From NCBI RefSeq assembly GCF_028368855.1, contig NZ_JAQNCY010000010.1:1-64000 (forward strand): a stretch of 64,000 nucleotides of DNA, written 5' to 3'. The notes beneath the pieces were generated by a model. The model was not told the DNA's origin, ran no database searches, and worked only from the letters and a program-made list of their open reading frames with translations. Made by a program: the position numbers and the translations under genes. Of this stretch, positions 60,719 to 64,000 are shown in pieces. The DNA comes from Leisingera sp. SS27 (GTDB lineage Bacteria > Pseudomonadota > Alphaproteobacteria > Rhodobacterales > Rhodobacteraceae). Position 1 is the first letter of the stretch; every line of letters starts with the position of its first letter.

Positions 60719-62394
60719 AGGATGCCGGGCAGGTTCAGCCCGTGTTCGCGCGCGCAGTCCTTGGCGATGCCGTACCCCGCATCCGCGTGGCGCATGACGC
60801 CGGTGGCCGGATCGTTCCACAGCACCCGGCCGATGCGGCGGTCGGCGTCCTCGGTGCCGTCGCAGCAGATCACCACGCCGGAATGCTGCGAAAAGCCCAT
60901 GCCAACGCCGCCGCCGTGGTGCAAGGATACCCAGGTCGCGCCGGAGGCGGTGTTCAACAGCGCGTTCAAGAGCGGCCAGTCGGAGACAGCGTCGGAGCCG
61001 TCCATCATCGCCTCGGTCTCGCGGTTGGGCGAGGCCACGGAACCCGAGTCTAAATGGTCGCGGCCGATCACAACCGGCGCCGACAATTCGCCATTGCGGA
61101 CCATCTCGTTGAACGCGAGGCCGGCCTTGTGGCGGTCGCCGAGACCGATCCAGCAGATCCGCGCGGGCAGGCCCTGGAAGGCAATGCGCTCCTGCGCCAT
61201 GTCCAGCCAGCGGTGCAGGCCTTCATTCTCGGGGAACAGCTCCTTCATCTTGGCGTCGGTCTTGCGGATGTCCTCCGGGTCGCCCGACAGCGCGCACCAG
61301 CGGAACGGGCCGATGCCCTTGCAGAACAGCGGGCGGATATAGGCGGGCACGAAACCCGGGAAGTCAAAGGCGTTCTCCAGCCCCTCCTCCAGCGCCATCT
61401 GGCGGATGTTGTTGCCGTAATCAACGGTGGGAACACCCATCGCGTGGAAATCGCACATCGCCTTGACCTGAACCTTCATCGAAGCGCGGGCGGCCTTTTC
61501 CACCGCTTTCTTGTCACTCTCGCGGCGCTCCTTCCACTCGCCCATGGTCCAGCCCAGCGGCAGGTAGCCATTGACCGGGTCGTGGGCGGAGGTCTGGTCG
61601 GTCACGATATCTGGGCGGATGCCGCCCGCTTCGGCGCGCTTCACCAGCTCCGGGAAGATCTCAGCCGCGTTGCCCAGAAGGCCCACGGATTTTGCTTCGC
61701 CCGCGGCGGTCCAGCGCTCGATCATCTCCAGCGCCTCGTCCAGGGTCTCGGCCTTCTCGTCCAGGTATTTGGTGCGCAGGCGGAAGTCGATCGAGTCCGG
61801 GTTGCACTCCACCGCCAGGCAGCAGGCACCGGCAAACACAGCCGCCAGCGGCTGCGCTCCGCCCATGCCGCCAAGACCGCCGGTCAGGATCCACTTGCCC
61901 TTGAGGTCGCCGCCGTAATGCTGGCGGCCGGCCTCGGCAAAGGTCTCATAGGTGCCCTGCACGATGCCTTGGGTGCCGATATAGATCCACGACCCAGCGG
62001 TCATCTGGCCGTACATCATCAACCCTTTCTTATCGAGCTCGTTGAAGTGGTCCCAGTTGGCCCAATGCGGCACCAGGTTGGAGTTGGCGATCAGCACCCG
62101 GGGCGCGTCCTTGTGGGTCTGGAAAACGCCGACCGGCTTGCCGGACTGCACCATCAGGGTCTGGTCGTCGTCGAGGTTCTTCAGGGTCTCAACAATGAGG
62201 TCAAAGTCCTTCCAAGTGCGCGCGGCGCGGCCGATGCCGCCATAAACCACCAGCTCATGCGGGTTTTCGGCGACGTCGGGATGCAGGTTGTTCATCATCA
62301 TCCGCATCGGCGCCTCGGTGACCCAATGCTTGGCAGTGATTTCCGGGCCGGTGGGCGGGAAGATGTCGCGGGTGTTCTTGCGGGGATCGCTCAT
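60712..62394 (-). CDS. hutU: Urocanate hydratase HutU
   Basis: 560 residues, full length. Family blocks are [58 protein letters not shown] and the NAD/active-site cysteine region [23 protein letters not shown]. It converts urocanate to 4-imidazolone-5-propionate in histidine degradation. ATG 62394 overlaps the hutG stop by 4 bases; the frame is open to 62628 but that part is antisense-like hutG sequence. Confidence 0.96.
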   Translation of the reverse strand: MSDPRKNTRDIFPPTGPEITAKHWVTEAPMRMMMNNLHPDVAENPHELVVYGGIGRAARTWKDFDLIVETLKNLDDDQTLMVQSGKPVGVFQTHKDAPRVLIANSNLVPHWANWDHFNELDKKGLMMYGQMTAGSWIYIGTQGIVQGTYETFAEAGRQHYGGDLKGKWILTGGLGGMGGAQPLAAVFAGACCLAVECNPDSIDFRLRTKYLDEKAETLDEALEMIERWTAAGEAKSVGLLGNAAEIFPELVKRAEAGGIRPDIVTDQTSAHDPVNGYLPLGWTMGEWKERRESDKKAVEKAARASMKVQVKAMCDFHAMGVPTVDYGNNIRQMALEEGLENAFDFPGFVPAYIRPLFCKGIGPFRWCALSGDPEDIRKTDAKMKELFPENEGLHRWLDMAQERIAFQGLPARICWIGLGDRHKAGLAFNEMVRNGELSAPVVIGRDHLDSGSVASPNRETEAMMDGSDAVSDWPLLNALLNTASGATWVSLHHGGGVGMGFSQHSGVVICCDGTEDADRRIGRVLWNDPATGVMRHADAGYGIAKDCAREHGLNLPGILG

Positions 62395-63176
62395 ACCGAG
62401 GGCCTCCAGTTTTTGAGATCGGTCAGAATGTTGGTGAGATGGGCTCGCAGCTGTCCTGCGCGCTCCGGCAGATAGGTCCAGGGGGGGCTCTCCTGGCAGT
62501 AGGTGGCCTGCGCCAGTTCCATCTGGATCGCGTGCAGGCCGTCCGCAGGCCGCCCGTAATGGCGGGTGGTCCAACCGCCCTTGAAGCGCCCGTTCAGGGT
62601 GGAGGTATAGCCCTCCGCCGCCTCGCAATGGGCCACAGTCAGCGCCTCAATGGCTGCGTCACAGGTTTCACCCATGTTGGTGCCCACGTTGAAATCCGGC
62701 AGGCGGCCTTCGAACAGGAAGGGGATATCGCCGCGGATCGAGTGGCAATCGTACAGTATGGCAAAACCGTGGATTGCCTTCACCCGCTCCAGCTCCGCCA
62801 TCAGCGCCGCGTGATAGGGCGCGTGATAGGCGTCGCGGCGGCGGGTGATTTCCGCCTCATCGGGTTCCTTGCCCTCCTGCCAGATCGGCAGCCCGTCAAA
62901 ATCCGTGAGCGGCACCAGAGTAGTGGTGTTTTGCCCGGGATAGAGACTGAGTCCGGCGGGATCGCGGTTCACGTCGATCACATAGCGGTGGATCGGCGTG
63001 CGGACGGTCGTGATGTCCTCCACCAGCCTGGAATACAGGTCGTGGATATGCCAGTCTGTGTCCGCCAGCGCCCTGCCCGTCTCATTGAGGCACTCCCAAA
63101 CCTCCGGCGGCACATCGGTGCCGGTGTGGGGCAGCCCCAGCACCAGCGGCGAGGCGCCTTGGGTCACTTCGATCAT
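62391..63176 (-). CDS. hutG: N-formylglutamate deformylase HutG
   Basis: 261 residues of the N-formylglutamate amidohydrolase family: [60 protein letters not shown]. It hydrolyses N-formylglutamate to formate and glutamate, the last step of the HutF-HutG route. It overlaps hutH by 4 and hutU by 4 bases. A HutF deiminase and HutI are expected outside the window. Confidence 0.93.
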   Translation of the reverse strand: MIEVTQGASPLVLGLPHTGTDVPPEVWECLNETGRALADTDWHIHDLYSRLVEDITTVRTPIHRYVIDVNRDPAGLSLYPGQNTTTLVPLTDFDGLPIWQEGKEPDEAEITRRRDAYHAPYHAALMAELERVKAIHGFAILYDCHSIRGDIPFLFEGRLPDFNVGTNMGETCDAAIEALTVAHCEAAEGYTSTLNGRFKGGWTTRHYGRPADGLHAIQMELAQATYCQESPPWTYLPERAGQLRAHLTNILTDLKNWRPSV

Positions 63177-64000
63177 GCCGCCACCTTCACGCCAGCGGCA
63201 TCCGCCACGCGGCCCGCGCGGACCATGGCGCTGGCGGTTTCAATGTCGGGCGCCAGATAGCGGTCCTCGGCCAGCGCGGGGATCTCCTCGCGCAGCATCG
63301 CCAGCACGTCCTGCAAGCGGGCCGAGGTCTTGAGCGGCGCACGCGCCTCAACCCCTTGCGCGGCACAGAGCATTTCGACGCCCAGGATCACCGACAGATT
63401 TGCATTCATCTTCGCCAGACGCAGCGCGCCGTGGGCGGCCATCGACACGTGGTCCTCCTGGTTGGCCGAGGTCGGGGTCGAGTCAGTCACGCAGGGGTTC
63501 GCGAGATGCTTGTTCTCGCTCATGAGCGCGGCAGTGGTCACCTCGGCGATCATGAAGCCGGAGTTCAGACCGGGATCGGGCGTCAGGAACGGCGGCAGGT
63601 CGTGGCTGAGGGTCGGGTCCACCATCAAAGCCACCCGGCGCTGCGCAATGGCGCCGATTTCAGCCACCGCCAGCGCAATCTGGTCAGCAGCAAAGCCTAC
63701 GTATTCGGCATGGAAGTTGCCGCCGGAAACGATCCGGCCTTCATTCACCAGCACCAGCGGGTTGTCGGTGACGGCATTCGCTTCGATCTCCAGCGTTTTG
63801 GCGGCCATCCGCAGCACGTCCAGCGCCGCGCCCACCACCTGCGGCTGGCAGCGGATGCAATAGGGATCCTGCACGCGGGTGTCATCCTCGCGGTGGCTCT
63901 CGCGGATTTCGGACCCGTCCATGATGGCGCGCATTTCGCGGGCCACGTCGATCTGCCCGGCATGGCCGCGAAGGGAGTGGATGTCGGCCACCAGCGGCGC
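63173..64000 (-). CDS. hutH: Histidine ammonia-lyase HutH (5' part outside window)
   Basis: The C-terminal 275 residues are in the window. They show [39 protein letters not shown], the [19 protein letters not shown]-like segment and [19 protein letters not shown], all typical of HutH. The MIO-forming Ala-Ser-Gly lies upstream of base 64000. It deaminates histidine to urocanate, first step of the hut pathway, and is transcribed into hutG and hutU. Confidence 0.95.
   Translation of the reverse strand, partial: APLVADIHSLRGHAGQIDVAREMRAIMDGSEIRESHREDDTRVQDPYCIRCQPQVVGAALDVLRMAAKTLEIEANAVTDNPLVLVNEGRIVSGGNFHAEYVGFAADQIALAVAEIGAIAQRRVALMVDPTLSHDLPPFLTPDPGLNSGFMIAEVTTAALMSENKHLANPCVTDSTPTSANQEDHVSMAAHGALRLAKMNANLSVILGVEMLCAAQGVEARAPLKTSARLQDVLAMLREEIPALAEDRYLAPDIETASAMVRAGRVADAAGVKVAA

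Overview
The window is a high-GC, gene-dense chromosomal stretch. It suggests a marine alphaproteobacterium of the Rhodobacterales (Roseobacter group, Ruegeria/Phaeobacter/Leisingera-like). The grounds are the protein sequences themselves, the abundance of TRAP and ABC uptake systems, TRAP genes with a linked UspA protein, a carnitine-to-betaine pathway, a dimethylglycine-dehydrogenase/MttB-like pair and an alphaproteobacterial hut operon. The genus is inference. I see no rRNA, tRNA, CRISPR array, insertion sequence or prophage gene. Nearly all space is coding, with short regulatory gaps.

Layout. 1-9741: end of a probable Na/Pi cotransporter gene, an XRE regulator, and a divergent operon for a dipeptide-type ABC importer (substrate-binding protein, two permeases, two ATPases) followed by an amidohydrolase and an MlrC-like M81 peptidase. 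9798-14875: a TRAP operon (dctP-dctQ-dctM-uspA, minus strand), its divergent LysR regulator and an Lrp/AsnC regulator whose end overlaps the LysR end. 15251-17494: a chemoreceptor. 17592-22137: a livKHMGF branched-chain amino-acid-type ABC operon. 22465-25160: LysR regulator, glutathione S-transferase and a pyridoxamine-phosphate-oxidase-like flavoprotein. 25299-29938: an operon of dimethylglycine-dehydrogenase-like oxidase, non-pyrrolysine MttB-like methyltransferase and TetR regulator, preceded by two identical-core palindromes. 29987-31992: agmatinase-family ureohydrolase with divergent LysR. 32115-35882: DUF4173 membrane protein, response regulator and histidine kinase.

35937-42283 (minus strand): a second TRAP system (dctP-dctQ-dctM), with a DctD-like regulator lacking the GAFTGA loop and a DctB-like kinase. 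42554-46185: membrane-anchored FMN glutamate-synthase-like protein, acetolactate-synthase-like enzyme and RidA. 46257-53675: carnitine catabolism, with BCCT transporter, carnitine dehydrogenase fused to a thioesterase, beta-keto acid cleavage enzyme, acetoacetate-CoA ligase and a divergent GlxA/CdhR-type regulator. 53701-54885: NAD(P)-binding epimerase-like protein and dodecin. 55067-60658: a five-gene operon (DUF1185 protein, alpha/beta hydrolase, flavin reductase fused to a degenerate Nudix domain, luciferase-like monooxygenase, aldehyde dehydrogenase) with a divergent GntR regulator and a clear palindromic operator. 60712-64000: hutU, hutG and the 3' part of hutH.

Functionally this is a nutrient-scavenging region: five uptake systems, each beside catabolic enzymes or a dedicated regulator. 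Carnitine would give glycine betaine plus acetoacetate, the latter activated by the ligase in the same operon. The dehydrogenase/MttB-like pair 20 kb away could handle methylated amines such as betaine, which is inference. The most interesting unexplained unit is the GntR-controlled five-gene operon next to hut. Its enzyme set resembles the logic of the Rut pyrimidine pathway but lacks its diagnostic genes.
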